From positions 12,276,854 to 12,340,853 of the forward strand of contig CP093830.1 in NCBI GenBank assembly GCA_033063855.1: 64,000 nucleotides of DNA. The letters run 5' to 3'. Positions within the stretch are counted from its first letter, which is position 1, and each line of letters starts with the position of its first letter. The position numbers and the translations under genes are program-made. The DNA comes from Smittia aterrima. Its lineage: Eukaryota > Arthropoda > Insecta > Diptera > Chironomidae. This document shows positions 11,601-26,600 of the stretch, piece by piece. The notes below the pieces were generated by a model, which saw nothing but the letters and a program-made list of their open reading frames with translations, had not been told where the DNA came from and ran no database searches.

Positions 11601-14600
11601 CATCGTTCATGATCTGAATCCAACCCTTGAAGGTTGCTACTTGAAAGAGGCACAAATACGCTTTGCCCACATGATCGAAGTTCATCGGCGAATTTTCCCA
11701 TGTGTAATTCTCGGCCACGCAAACATTTTTATCGGGAATGATTTCTTGATTAAGTGTCGTTCCATTGGCATCGACGCACTTGAAAATCGTAAGCAAATCA
11801 AAAAAGTTGAGAATTGTTTGTGTTGTGTTGAAAGTAGAGTCTGTTGGTCAATGTGTTTTACCTTGAAGTATTTTCCGGCAAATAATTGTACGCCCATAAT
11901 AGCAAATATAAGCCAAAAGATTAAACAAACTAAAAGCACATTGAAGATGGACGGTATTGCTTGTACCAGCGCATTAACGACGACCTGGAAACGATTCAGG
12001 AAGTTACTAAATGAACTTTGATTTGTTGTCATAAAAAAATTCTTTTATGCACAAAACAAATTTATGTGAATTAAAGAAAAGAAAAATCTTTCTTAAGAAA
12101 AAACACAACAGATGATAACCAAAGCAAATTGAGAAGGCAAAAGCACAGAGTTTTGCAAAACAAAAACATTTAAATGTTATTTTGGTTGATCATCTCTCAA
12201 AAAAATTATTTTCTCTGAAAGCAAAGACAAAGCTGACAAATATTTACAGCAAGTTATTAGCTGAGATGATCAACCGATGTATGCGCGATCGTTTTATTAT
12301 GTCAAGTGATCAAATCCACTCAAATGACTTTCGAGGATCTCAAACTTGATGTTAATGTTATTTGAAATGTGGTCGATTTGGGTTTCAAAATTCTATTCTA
12401 ATCAAAATGTCATGGAAGTGTTGAAGGAAATTAAGTTGAACATGAAGTGATTTCTTGATAAAAACTAAGAAAACTTAAATGAATTGGTCGATTCAACAAA
12501 GGGTTCAAGTCATAAAGAATGGTCTCAAATTCTGTTTGAACTGAGAGGGATGATCGATCTTACCCTCATTCCTTGCATACGGGACATGGCACGAAGAGGT
12601 CTCAATGCCCTGAGCGTACGCATTGTTTTGAAAGCTTGAATGCCACCAGCTCCCAAAAGTGAAGCGATGAAGTTGATGAGGGAAACCTAACGAATTTCAT
12701 TTGTACGATTGAGTCAGAGTGAGTTGAGGGGAGAAACAAATAGAGAGAGAGAGGAAGAGATAGACGTAGAAATAGTTTAGGCCTCGTTAATCTCAGACAA
12801 AGTAAAGAGATCGCCTCGTAAGTCACCCCAAAATTATTAATAATTTTAATCCGTCAGAAGTCTTAAAAGCTTTAAGAGTTAAGCTCAACGACGAAAGCTT
12901 TCCGAAGTAGTGAACATTTATTGCTGTACATTTACACTTAAAATGAAATTTTCTTTTACAACAGAAATAGTTTTGATAGAAAACATCAACAAGTTTCACG
13001 ATAGGCTCGTTTTGCACGACAAACAACATCATCGCTTTCAGCAGCACATTCCAGTCACTTTACTTACTCTCATGCCTTCCCATCTTGACACAGCACGAAG
13101 CGGTCTCAGAGCTCTAAGTGTACGCATTGATCTGAATGCTGGAATGTCAGCTGCACCGGCCATTATGGCTCCCAAATTTATCAACGAAAGCTTAACGTTT
13201 TAGGAATGAATTTTCATCGTTGAAGGTTTTATAATATTTTTGGGGTGTCGACGGTCAACGCTAAAGAAACTTTCAAAGTGCAACAAATCAATCGAACTTA
13301 CCATGACGATAACGAAATCAAGCCAACACCATGCGTTTGTAAAATACACTTGAAAACCTAGAGCTAAGAATTTAATCAACATTTCTATGAAAAATATCAC
13401 GGTGAATATTCGATCCATATAGTATAATATATCTTGTAATATTGGTCTATCGGGAAGATGGACATCTTCTAAAGCCTAAAAGAAAAGTTCTCTTTGAAGT
13501 TCAATTCATCAAAAGTAATTGAGTTCTTACCAATGCTAAGCTACTGAGCAAAATCATTGTAATGACAGCTGTTTCAAAATATTTATTCTCGATCAGTTGG
13601 AAAGTTTTCAAGCGTAGGTTGGCCCATCCCTGCCAGAAGGGAGCATCGTCATCTCCAGCCAAAAACGGAAAACGTACGTAAACGTGTTCGGGGAAGCAAT
13701 CAGCTGGAGTTTCTTCAATCACTTCATCTTCTTCGGCATGGATTATGCCACGGCCAATGCCGCCTTCTTCTTCTTCCTCCTCCTCTTCACCTTCATCATC
13801 AAGTTCTAAAAGCAAAGTCATTAGTGTAACAGTGAATTACTAATTAAATCACTTGTCTTACCTTCATCAATTCCCAAATCTTCTTTGCTAACATCTCGTT
13901 TCTCTTCGCCGTCCATAGTTTCGGCACTTCCTTTGTGACTCTCGTCTTTGAATGGGCGATTTTTATGGCTTCCATATGATTTAATACTGGCAGTGTCATC
14001 GTCCTGCAAGGACATGCCTCTATGATTTAGCTCATCTAATCTATTATCTTGTTGATGATTGATTGAATTTCCTATCATCTATTGGAGAAATTCGAACGGA
14101 ACGAACAGAAAAACAGAAATTGGTATTTTTCTCTCCAAATTTCTCGATACGTTTTTAGTTCTTAAAAGTCTCTTCTTTTTTTGTTTTGTTTTGATCCCCC
14201 TACTCCCCTTAAATTGTCTCAACGCTAATAGATCAGATTTCTAAATACACATTCGGAATTCAACTTAAAGGGCATTAAGAGAGAGAGAGAGAGGAAATGA
14301 TCGTTAAGATAATTGGATTACGACACTTACTTTTGTATTGTTCATAAGCTTGTTCTTCTTTCCTTTGTTCTTGAGGTCGCCGTGAATCGTGAATTCCATT
14401 CCATCGCCGATGGCTACCTCGAGTTGGTTCTCGCCTTTTCCTTTCTTTATGAGGCCATCGACTAATATGTCTTCACCGCTGATTTCAAGCTCATTGTCGC
14501 CATGTTCTAAAGGTATACAAGGACAAATCCTTTTCGCTATTGCTTTACGGTTTAAAAAGTCAGTAGGTTGAGTTATGTGTTTTTAAAGTTAGAAACAAGT

Positions 14601-17600
14601 TTGATGATTTTCGTTCGGCGACGTTTTAGAATTTTGTATTATTCAGTTCACGCATGAGTTCAATTAAAAAGTGAGTTTCGCGATTTTTTTTTTTGATATT
14701 TTTTTTGTTTGGATGATGAAAACCAAGTTCGAAAAGGAAAAAAAGAATGAAGAGAAAGAAAAGAATTTAATATTTGAGTCGATGATCATTGTTTTCTTCA
14801 CATTGAACCAATCAACACAAAACACAAGACTTTGAAGAATGCATGAAACTTTTCAAAATCCAACACAAAACTTAATTTCTTCTACTGAGTAGATGTTCTA
14901 CTCGAATAATTAATGAACTGACCTTACAATTAAACATCAATTTTTCTAAGTGTTTACTTTTGTGTTTTGATAAAAAAAAAATAATTAAAAAGTTTTCTTC
15001 TGAAAATGATTATGCACAACAAACAATGAAAATGTTCGAGTTCTAAGGAAATCATGAGATTAATGCAACAAACCATAAATCACAAATCTACTGAGTATAA
15101 GTAGCAAGAACTGAGAGTCTTTTATGTTTCCATATTATTGTCTCAATTCCGAAAAACCATCAACCATCTATTCTAAAATAAACAACACATAAACAGAGCC
15201 AACGTCTCATTACCTGACGGCTGTACCGATATCTGATTAGTTATCTTATTTTTCAGCTTCTTCAAACCGTTCATTATACTCCGTTTCACCCACTTCTTAA
15301 ATCTTGATATTCTATTGAAGGCTTCGGCTATTTTATTTGTTTCTTGATCAGCTGTTGGTGCTGACAAGCTTGACGAACCAAAATTACTCAAAAGCAAGGC
15401 TAAGAAAAGATTGAGTACCTGTCGAAAAAACGAAGTCGCATCAAGTTTGAGAAATATTTTTTGGTTCAGCGATACTTACGACTAGATTGCCTATCACTAC
15501 GGTAGCTAGGAAGAATGGAATACAGGAGACATCTCCGACGTACATGCAGTCCCACATACTCTCGATCCACTCTCCGCATAAGACTCGAAACACGATCATG
15601 AACGAGTGCATAAAGTCAGTGAAATTCCATCGAGGCATTTCTCCGTCCGGGAATCTGCTTACGTTATCTATCGGCAATAAGAAAAAAGATTAAATAGTTG
15701 ACCTTGTAATTCGAAGAGCAAAAACATTTAACACATGCGATAGAGGTTCAGCAGCAAATAGCTAGACAAAGCTTTTGTATTGAAAATAGTTTAAAAAGAA
15801 GCTACTACCTGACACTATCGTCATCATCTTACTTTAGTTTATCAAGGAGAATTCAAATTTCAAAAGAATATTTTTTGTTTTTGAAAGAAAAAGTTTTTTT
15901 TGCCAATGAAAATATTTAAGGAAAACACAAAAATCATAAAAACACCAATGGACACAACACCGATAGAACGAAGCGATCGTCGCATCGGAACTTACCGTGA
16001 TAATTTTTGCCAAACAGTTGCATGCCCATCACGGCAAATATGAAGATGATAATGCACAAGACGAACGTCAAGTTACCTAATGCACCCATCGTTCGACCCA
16101 TGATCGAAATTAACAGATTTAATGTTGGCCATGACTTTGCTAGTTTGAATACTCGGAGCTGTTTGTCGATTCGTCGAGAGAGAAGGTTTGAGAAAAATAA
16201 AATTAAGCGGCTAATAATTTTGTTCGTTTAATGAAAGGTTCGATTGTCTTCTTCTGCTTCCATTTTGATTCTTTTTTCATTTTTTTGATTGAAACTCTTT
16301 CGTTCGATTCAAATTTAAATTCTTTCAATTTGACTTTCATTAAAGCCACCAATTGGTCATTCAGCGTTAAAAAGTGAGGAAAAAGTTCATTTGTGTGTGA
16401 TATTGCGTAGCGGTTACGGGCAATTCAAGGCGAGGTTCAGGCATAGTCGAGGCAAAATTCGCTCCCCGATACTAACCCCAGTAGTTCTTTCCAAACAGTT
16501 GCATTCCCATTACGGCGAATATGAAGATAATGATACAGAGTACGAACGTTAGATTACCTAAGGCACCCACAGTACGGCCCATGATTGATATTAGTAAATT
16601 CAGTGTCGGCCACGACTTTGCTAGTTTAAAAACTCTTAACTGCAATAGACACACGTTTGATATTGCGTGGGGATTTGGTTCATTATAAAAAATTGTTTCA
16701 ATTGGAAGCAGCGATTCAATTGGATTTCTTTTTCATAATTTGATTTGTAGCAATGAAAGCATAAGCTGCGACGACACTTACCAATCTAAATGAACGTAAT
16801 ACAGATAAACCTTGTACGCCTTCTAAGCCTAATTCAAGTAATGACAACGCTACGATTATGAAATCAAAAATATTCCAGCCTTCTTGAAAATAATATTTCG
16901 GACTCATTGCGACTAGTTTCATCGACGCTTCAATGGCGAATGTAGCGGTGAAAAACTAAAATGAAAGAGAAGGATACTTTGTTAGCGAGAAGAGTAAGAA
17001 GAGGAAAATTCTTTGTTCGTCTTACATAATTTCCCGCCTTCAATACTTTTTCGACTTCCTTATTCATGTTGTGGTGATCCAAGGCCATGAACAGCGTGTT
17101 AATGACAATACAAAGCGTGATAAACAACTCGACGAATGGATCGAACACAATCCATGCGATCCACTCTTGAAGCTTTAGCCAGCAATAACAACAATCCCAG
17201 ACGCAGAATGTGTCGATGCCTTTGAACATCGCTTCGACCATTCTCTCTTTTAACGTTGGACCATCCTCGTCGTCTTCTTCTTCTGTTGGTGGAAAATAGT
17301 AGACCGAAACTGCAAGCGCAAGATGAAAAGAGAGAAATCGAGAAAAGTTATTAACAAATGCTTTTCGAAATGCCCGGCAAAGAAAAAAAACGAGAATAAA
17401 ATCTTCCTGGACTAAAACTTTTTTAAGTTTGAGATTTTGTCAGCTTTTGGCTTCAAGCAAAAGATAAAGTTTAAATCAATATTGAGCTTTGAACTCGTTT
17501 GAAGATGGTTACCAATGAGTGTCTTAATCATTTCAAGGACATTCACGTCAACTTTCTAAGAGATCGTGCTGAACTTTCAAATCTAAGTGAGCTTTTATGA

Positions 17601-20600
17601 TAGGAAATCAAAATGTCTACTTCGAGTGGGTTTAATTGCAAAATTGTGAGAACGGTTAAATTAAGAAAAGTTCAAATTGTTCGTGATCTTAACAAATTAA
17701 ATGTGTCGAAAGGAAGAATCTTTAAGATCACTTAAAGGATTTCGAATTGATAAAGTTAAGTAATTATGTTGAAAACGGAAGAAAAGTTTTATGGAATGTT
17801 AAATAATGAAAAGAAATTAATCGGTAAACAAACCTCTTGCATTAAATCCCTCATCGTAATTGTGTTTAAATGTTCACGAAATTATATGTGGAAACAATAT
17901 TAATTATTTCTTATCAAACAATAAAATATTAACCATGAGACCATTAGAGGATAAGATATTTCATCGAAACAACAAAACTTTCAGTATTTACAACACTTTC
18001 TTATACATCTCTCTTCTTCTTTTGTCTTCATTTATGTTCAAGCAAGTGTGGCTGACAGAATAATGAAAGACAAAAACTTGAAAGACTCTGCCATTGCCAC
18101 TCACATCAAAAAAAAAAGATTAAAATGCAAAAACAAAAGAATTCTTCTTACGCAAATAATTATTTTCTCTCCTGGATAAATTCACAAAAACAAAACTTAA
18201 AAAGTTTTCCATGCAGAGAGCGAAGAAGGAACGGGCGGGAGGTCAAAAGAGATGTATACATTAAACCACAAAACAGAGACAGAACCAGATTGCATACTTT
18301 TGAAAAAGAAATCTTTTCACAAAAGTAATTTTAGTTTACAATATATACACATCTTTGGCATTACGTCATCGGCAAGGGAACAAACTTTGTAAAATTGAAT
18401 TGGTCTTAAAACGAAAAATGACACCGAATGCTGCTCATGGTCAAATCTTACCTCCTTGGTCGCTCGCTCTACTGTGACGTCCGGCAGCTTGTTCAATGAT
18501 GTCATTGAGAACCATAACATCTGAAAGTTGATTGAGGTTAATTCATGAACGTACAGAAAGAAGAAAAATTTTCTCTCGTTTCGTTCGTGTTCACCTTTCA
18601 TATCGACAAGGGTGTTTGATTGAGCAGGCTCTTCTATGAACGGGTTACTGCCTTTCATCTTTCCAGCCTCGTCTGTGCAATCCTGAGACATTTCCTGCAA
18701 AGACTGCATTAGACAGATTTCTTAAACGAATGTCGATCACGTCTTCTTACGTATTCTCGATGTCCCTTGTGATTGGTGTCAGCATAGGATGAGGCTGACG
18801 TCGGCTGATGAACGATAGCGTGACTGCCTCGAGATCGTCCTCTTAATCGACTTTCCTTAGTCATTCCACCCAGCAAATCACCGTGTGATGTGTACGATAT
18901 TCGAGATTGATGTGATGTGTATGACGAGTGTCTCGATCCTAGATTCGCATAATACACTGGAACAACGATTGCGCCATTTTCTTCAGACATAGGAGTTACC
19001 GCATTTGAGTCATCTGCGTATGGCAAATGCTCTTGTGCATCTAAATATGTTTGTAATACTAATGGTTTTCGATCATTTCCAGGCACGCCAACGAATCGTC
19101 CGCGAGCATTTCGAATCGTGAATTGATGGGACCCTCGTGATCCACGTCGAAGGTTGAAGGGTGATCCCGGAAGGGAGAGCGAAGCCTGCAACAGAAACAA
19201 AGATTAGTTGAATTGAAAATGAAGCTTAGCAAACTTGAGAATTGATTTTAAATTTAGTCATGTTTAATTATTGTTATTCTCTTTAAGTTTCTAATTTCTA
19301 GATATCGTTTCTGATTCTGAATTAAACTCAAGTCTATTCGGCATGTTCAATTAAGAATTAGCTCCTAAGCCATTGCTTCAGACTATGATGAGAGAGAGAT
19401 CATTATATCGTTGGAGAAATCTAATCACCTACCTTCGCCACTAAAACTTTACATACAAAGACTATCGACCGAGCTTTACTTTTTATGAGAAATCAATATC
19501 AAATATGGTTTGAGGAAGAGAAACTGAATATAAAATGCATCTGAACAGAGAGAGAGAGAGAGTGACTACATAAATAAAACTTCAATTGTTTTATTTGACT
19601 TTTCAATGCTCGGAATAATCGATCCGTTCAAACCAAATAGAATGACTACCTCAATGTACAATGAATTATGAAACTTAATTTATACACACATAATGTAAAC
19701 ATGACTATTCAGATTAGTAGAAGTTTAATTCAATTTAATTAATGAGAGGAAAGGTTATCGCGTCATAGATATCAAGAACGTGGTTGAGGATGAAAAAATA
19801 TTTGTGCTATTGAATGGAATTGAACTTGCAGAGTTAATTAATCATAGAAACTTAGAAGGGAATCGTGCAGTTTTGTGAAGGCCTTTCACCGAAAGGTTTT
19901 TTTAAGTTTTAGTTTTGTGGCTTTGTAGAATTTTTTTCTGGTGAATTCAACTTTCGCAGCAAATTATTTCAAAGGTTTTTATTAAATGAAAAGAATTGTG
20001 GGAAGGGGGCAAACCCTAAGAAGCATCATTCTTGATCAAGCAGCGGTAATTTCTTATCTACAAACCTATAAATCGAATTTACTGCACTTAATTGCATGCA
20101 AAGCATTCACTCATACTTACCGTGCTCACTTTTCGTGCTTTAGCTGAAGCAAGAGCTGTTGGTGCTGTTGTTCTTGTGATTTCGCTCACCGACTCCAATC
20201 CTTCGCTTCTAATTGACATTTTCTCTTTGTTGTTGTCGTCATTGCCTTTCTCTTGGCCAACAAATAGTTCGTACGAGTGGCAGGAGAAATCTGATGGACT
20301 TTTGGCGATGTGTTCATCGATGTGAGGTTCTGCCGCGGCCGCTGCGGCTGCTGCAGCATTTGCCGCGTGGGCTTCGATTTTGGCTTGCCGAGCTGCTGCA
20401 GCTTCTTCTGCTTCCTATCATTGTCAGCATGAATGGGGTGGGAGAAGAAGTAAGTCATTAGTTGAAAGTAATGGTAGAGGAAAATACGAAGAAGCTGAAA
20501 GATAACGTGATTCATTGCCAATGCTTTCTACTGAAGCTTGGTAGTTCATGATGGTGTCAGTCGATTCTCCAATTACTTATCGGTATTTACACAAGAAGCT

Positions 20601-23600
20601 ACAAGCTTACCATCAATTTATTACATCACAAGACAAGTAAGCATGTTGTGAATCACACATCGTGATGGACTCAACTTTCACCGTTCAGACCAACACTCAC
20701 ACTCTTTGTGAACTCTCACACTCCACGTTTAAAGCAAAAGTTTCTCAAAACATTGAGAAGAGGAAAATGTCAAAGCGTGTGAAATCATAAAGAACTCAAG
20801 ATTGTAAATAATTGGGTTGAATCACGTTTGTTTGTGACAGCTCAACGACAACAAACGAGGGTCAACGAGAGGGAATTTTGAAATGTTAAACGAAATCCGT
20901 TTAACCCTCAAGGAATCCCTCAAGCGAATCTTTTACATACACATATTTATACGAAAGATGAATAAAGATACAAACATATAAGACGTACACACGAAACAAT
21001 GATCGACGTTCAATGTTTTGTCTCACCCTTAGAGCTTCTTCCTCGGCGGCCTCTTCCTCCTCGGCCTTCTTCTGGAGTTCGTCGTACGACATGGCGACAA
21101 TGGCCAAGATCAAATTTACAAGGTAAAACGAACCCAAGAAGATAATCACAATGAAGAAGAGCATGTGCCACGGTCCAGCTGATCGTAACACCTGATTTTT
21201 TATTTTTTAGGTTTTTTTTTTCATCGGTAAATGCACACCACGAAGAGTTCATTTTGAAGGGTTTGGTTGAATAAAATTAAAATAAATTATTATTAGTAAA
21301 ATGAAAAAGGAAAGAAAAAGAGTCATGAAAGCTCCAAGGCTTTACTGGAATCGATCGGGGTCGATGCTAGCAACACGCAATGGAGAATTAATGACTCATC
21401 ATAAGTGGCTCATTCAAACAGATTTCATCTCAGACAAACGGCAACTTTACCAATTGATATAAGTTTTCCCAGTAATCTTGCGTCATCAGTCGAAAAGCGG
21501 AGAGGAAAGCCCAACCGAATGTATCGAAACTAGTGTAACCGTAGTTCGGATTGGGGCCAAATCCCTGAAGACACACGTAATCCTCTTCGCATTGGCTAAA
21601 CATTGAGTAAGTGCAAAGATTAGTGTCGGCACTGAGCGATGCTTCAGCTTTCGTAGAACATACCCGGCACCTGATGAATTACCACAGAGAGGCGGATCGA
21701 TTGGCTCCGCTTCACCATAATACCAATTGGCTGAAACAAAGTACTCGTAAGCTCCGTCGCTCGCAAATACAAACATTTTCGAGACTTACTGCTGTTCTTG
21801 CAGAATGCAGCCCAACGCTCGTGAGTGAAATTGCCCCACGAGTTATCCCATCTCCTGATGCACTTCTGTGTCAACACGCCCATGTAGATTTGCAGGCCCA
21901 TCAACGCAAACACAGACAGTGAGAACATTGTCAATATGATTACATCACGCAGATTCTTCACAGATTCTATGACAGCACCAACGATAGTTTTCAAACCTAA
22001 AGCATGAAAAGAAATGTGTTTGCTCAACATTGTGATTGCATGTCGACACTAGCTCGAAAGCATTACCTGGAATAATGGCTACAGTTTTGAGTGCACGAAG
22101 TACCCTGAACGTTCTCAGTGCAGCCAAGTTTCCCAAATCGATACCCATAGTCACGTAACTAGATTCATAAAGGGAAAAAAAAATAATTAAAGAAAAGGCA
22201 AACAAACATCCAAAGTCGAAGTTTTTATTTAGAGTCGATTGACGTCACTGTTGCTTTGTGAAAAAAATCCGTTGTCTCCAACATTCGTGAGTTAGTCATC
22301 GAAAGAGTTTTAATTATATAAGCTCTGAAACTTTTCTGAATGTTCTGCAGTGAGCGTAGAACGTATCAAAAATTATTCGGTTGATGTTTCACTTCTGCGG
22401 TATGTGACATTTTATTGATTTTTGTTCACGGTTTTTATTGCTGGGGGAAAGGCAAATTTCATATGCTGCACTTTTCGTGGCAGAACTCATCGAATTCGCA
22501 AATGAAGATTCAGACTTGAAATGTCTGTGCGGAGGTCGTTTCTATTGAGTTGTGGCATGAAATATTAATTCTAATAATCGATAAACGACATCCATACTTG
22601 ACCCACCCACTCCTCTCTCTCAAGGGAAAGAGTCAGAGGTGACATCATTGTTAACAAATGTCGACTGTTGTTGATTGTCGAATGGAAAGTTTCTATTAGT
22701 CAAATTAAAACAAACTAAATGTCTCCACCTCTCGGGAATATTCTATGTTTCTAAGTAGATTACAGAAAATTGATGCGAGCTCAACTTTCTTCTTCTTATC
22801 TATCGACTCTATTAACAAAAATTATTTTCCTAAAATAAAACATTTAAGACTCACGCTAAGGTTATAACTATGAAGTCCAACCAATTCCATGCATCCCTAA
22901 GATAAGTAAACGGCTGTAAAATGAAACCTCTTGCCATGACTTTAACACCTGATTCAAACGTGTAGATTCCGGTGAATATCACCCTAGATTGATTATTAAA
23001 TGATTTAACGAATAAAAGAACATAAAAGTTATTATTTATATTTCTATTCTGAGAGCTAGAAGAAAAACTAGATTATCTAAGTCGGTAATTTTGATAAGTG
23101 GCCAATAAAAAAAGGAAAAGGAATTTCTTTCTTCTCTAGTTGAAAGTAACGAGAACCAAAATTGATTGAGGCTCAATTAAATACAAGAAAAACGAAACGA
23201 TACTCACTCTGTTGACTCTACAACTGGTGATGACGGCATTATCATTAATATACAATTCGTGAGGATAGTCGTAATGATGAACAACGAAAACAATGGATGA
23301 ACGAGAATATAAATAGCTACGCGACGAATTGGATTGAACGGATCAAGCAGCCATAATGCGTCTGTTGCAGAAAAACGAAAAATATCTTTGCCTTTGCTTA
23401 CGACTACGAAGGTCTGCAAAATACGAAAAGTCAATTATTATTTGATGGGGGTAAGTCACTAATGCTTCATTAATTACTCTTTGATTTGAATAAAATGGAT
23501 CAATATCCTCGAGAGGCGTGGCGGCCAATTCTGGAGGGAAGCCTCCTTGCATTCGAACAGGAATGGGAACTCCCTGTTCGAGTGTGGGATCTGGTTGAGG

Positions 23601-26600
23601 GCCTTCATCATCGTCTTCATCATCATATCGTATCTAGAGACGAGAGCGTAAGCAGATTGATTGTTAAAATCATGGAAACCATCGACATGACCTCAAATTA
23701 ATGCGTTTAGGAACTAAAATGTTCTAAACCTAAAATGGAAAACATTTTTCTTTCGATCTGGATTCAAAAACTATAAACTATTTCAAAGTTGAGTTATAAA
23801 CTGACTTTCAAATTGCTCATCAGTCCATAGTCATAGAAATATAAAATTCTATCATCTATCTATGACCAAATAACCAAACTAGAAAACTTTTTTGTTTTTT
23901 GTTTTGTGTGAGTGTGTCGTGTGTTGATTAATTTAGCGATTGCATTTGTCCTTATTTCATTAGATTAAGTTCATTCTTTTTAAAGGTGTCGTGTGTTTAT
24001 AAAAACTTTAAAGTTTATCAAAATTATTAAGCAAAAATCTCTTTTAAAAGTTTGCTTTAATATTCGGCGTGGGTTGCGTGGCAGCAGATTTCAATGTTGC
24101 AGGTAAATATTCGATTCAAAAGCTCAGTGGATTATACGCGCAAGCAACTGTTTTTGTAAGGTCTCCATGTCTAGTAAGCAGATCGCTTTTCAGCTCAAGA
24201 TGGATTTTGTAGAATTCAAATTTATTTATTGAAATCATAAAACTGAAACTCAGAGATTGTTAATTAATAAACATTACGGAATAAAAAGAACGATAACTAG
24301 GATCAAGCTGAACAATTCAAGTATGTAAGCAACATCTAAAAAAGCTTCAAGATATTCGGCTAAGCTAGGAATGATAACAAATCTACAGAAACTTTAACTT
24401 TTCTTGATTTTCGAATTTTACGTCTCATAACAACATTTCTGATTTAATATTTTTTACGGGTGATCGGATGATGGATTTGTCAACATTTCTACACAAGTCA
24501 AGCTTAAGATATCTGATGATGACAATCGAGAAGTGAAAGAAGCTAATCAAATCGTCAAAACAAATCGATCGACCACATGGCAGCGCACGAGTAAAAATTT
24601 CTTTATCTTTTTGCCAATGGAAATGCGCTCGAGGCTTTTCTCTTTTGATTTGCTTTTGTCTTGAGATTTTCTTTTACGGTTCTTGTGGGGTGGCAAAATA
24701 AATTGCTGATCTTACTTCTTTCTTCTTTTTCTTGCGGCCAAAACCACTCTGGAAGAAAAACGTTTATACATAAATTGTTCAGGAGTTAGAGGGTTTTCTT
24801 TGTCTCTAAGCAATAAAAAAAGTAAAGGGATGAAGGTTGAGCTAAGTGTTTAGATATTCGAATGCATAAAGGATGGAGAAGGTAAGTCGGATCGTTTTAT
24901 TTGCGCTCGATTTTGATTCCCCTTGAAAACCCAACAGCGATTCGAAGAAATCCTCTTTTATAGCTCGAATAGTTCCCACGTTACCTTCTCCAACGAAACA
25001 TTCGCAACGAAAACAAATGATGAACAATGAATTTACACTTTGTGTCCATAGTCGAGAAAAATGTTAAGTTTAAACTCATTATTATCTTATTGCTGCCGCA
25101 GCCCTTGAGAACGTAAATAAGAGTTTAATTAAAATTTAGGAAAGAAAATTTAAACATTCATCGCGAGTGAACTGTCTTAACCCGTCTCCTCGAGTCATCG
25201 ACCTCTCTCTCAAGTTACGACAGTTTCCTCTCATTTTTTTTTGAAGCGAAAAGAAATGAATAAACATATTAACAGAGTCGCAGCCGGTCAGCAAAGACGA
25301 CGGCCTGACAACACAATGTAATCGGTCAAAACATCACTAATGCTCTCTGATCATCTTCAACGCAATTCATAATAATTCGTCATATTATACATTGAAAGCC
25401 AATTAATTAATTCATCAATTTCCATAACATCATGGCATCAAATAATAAGAACAAATTAATAATTCATAAAGATTGAACATATTTGCATATCGATAAGTAG
25501 AGAGAGAGAGAGAGATAAACAAATATTCGCAGAATGAGTCATATTTACAAATGAATACAACACACTGGCGTTATCGTTCGAGATTGGATTGATTTGAAAA
25601 GGGGCGAAATAAAATAATTAAAATCTCTGCTTAAAATGAAACATAATAAAACTTTCTTCGGTGAAGGCTTTGAGAATCAAAAAGGATTTGATTTCCTATC
25701 GAAAATTATAGTTTTTATGTTTGATGAGCGTTGACCTGATTTCCCTTTTCGATGTTGAGAAGAAACTTTTCCGAAAAAGTTTTTCGACGGCGACTTGACT
25801 GGAAAGTATCAAGTCGAGGTGTTATCAGATGGCGCCCACTCGACAGTTTATCAAACTTAATAACACGACAGAAATTGAATTTGTGCAGTGAAATGGTTTA
25901 AAAATCCATTAAGTCGTTTCGTTGCTTTGTCGTTTCATTTCTCTTCACTGTCCAACATTTAAGCTCAATTTTACGACAGGCGGCCATGCCATGCCACGTC
26001 GCAAAAAGATATTGAGATTAAGGAGCAGGCCTTGAGAGGAGGCAATCTATCACAAGTAAAGGACGGCGACACTTTAAGTTCTTCGAAATAGCAGAAAATT
26101 GGAAAAGCAATTTGAGGATCTTGTTAGCTTAAGATGTGAAGCTGAAGTTGTAAAATGAGAATGTAGGACAGTAAAGTCGTTTGACTGTGCAAATACGACA
26201 GACGGGGCACTGAAATATTTATATCCCAAAGGACAACAATAGAGAGAAAGCTTTTCAAAATTGAAATCCATAGTTGAAGATATTTAAACAAAGGAAGGGG
26301 AAGAAAGCACTTTGAGACAGCTCATGCTGGAGTAGCAAAAAGAAATCAGACGGATAAGATCGAAATATAAGTTGAGTGAGAATGTTGTCGGCAAGGTTTC
26401 TCCAGAGACAAAAGCTTGTTTATTGTGTCGTTGTCAAATTTATGCTTATGCTGACAAATTTTTCTTGTTGTCTTCGAGTGGAAAACACTCATGAATTATT
26501 AATCTGTTTGTTCACATGTTTGTAATTTTCCGCCGAATAGCGGGACTAAAGCCATTAATTTCATCAGAAGGTGAAGAGTTTCGTGCTTCACTAAAGTCTC

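Noticed and set aside
11641..12021. 126-codon plus-strand frame over para exons
   Set aside because: Antisense shadow of domain III S5-S6 exons and the intervening intron.
14507..15213. Equivalent of the Drosophila optional exon between PSG and EHGDNE
   Set aside because: No ERTNQISWIW-like segment with splice sites was found on the minus strand.
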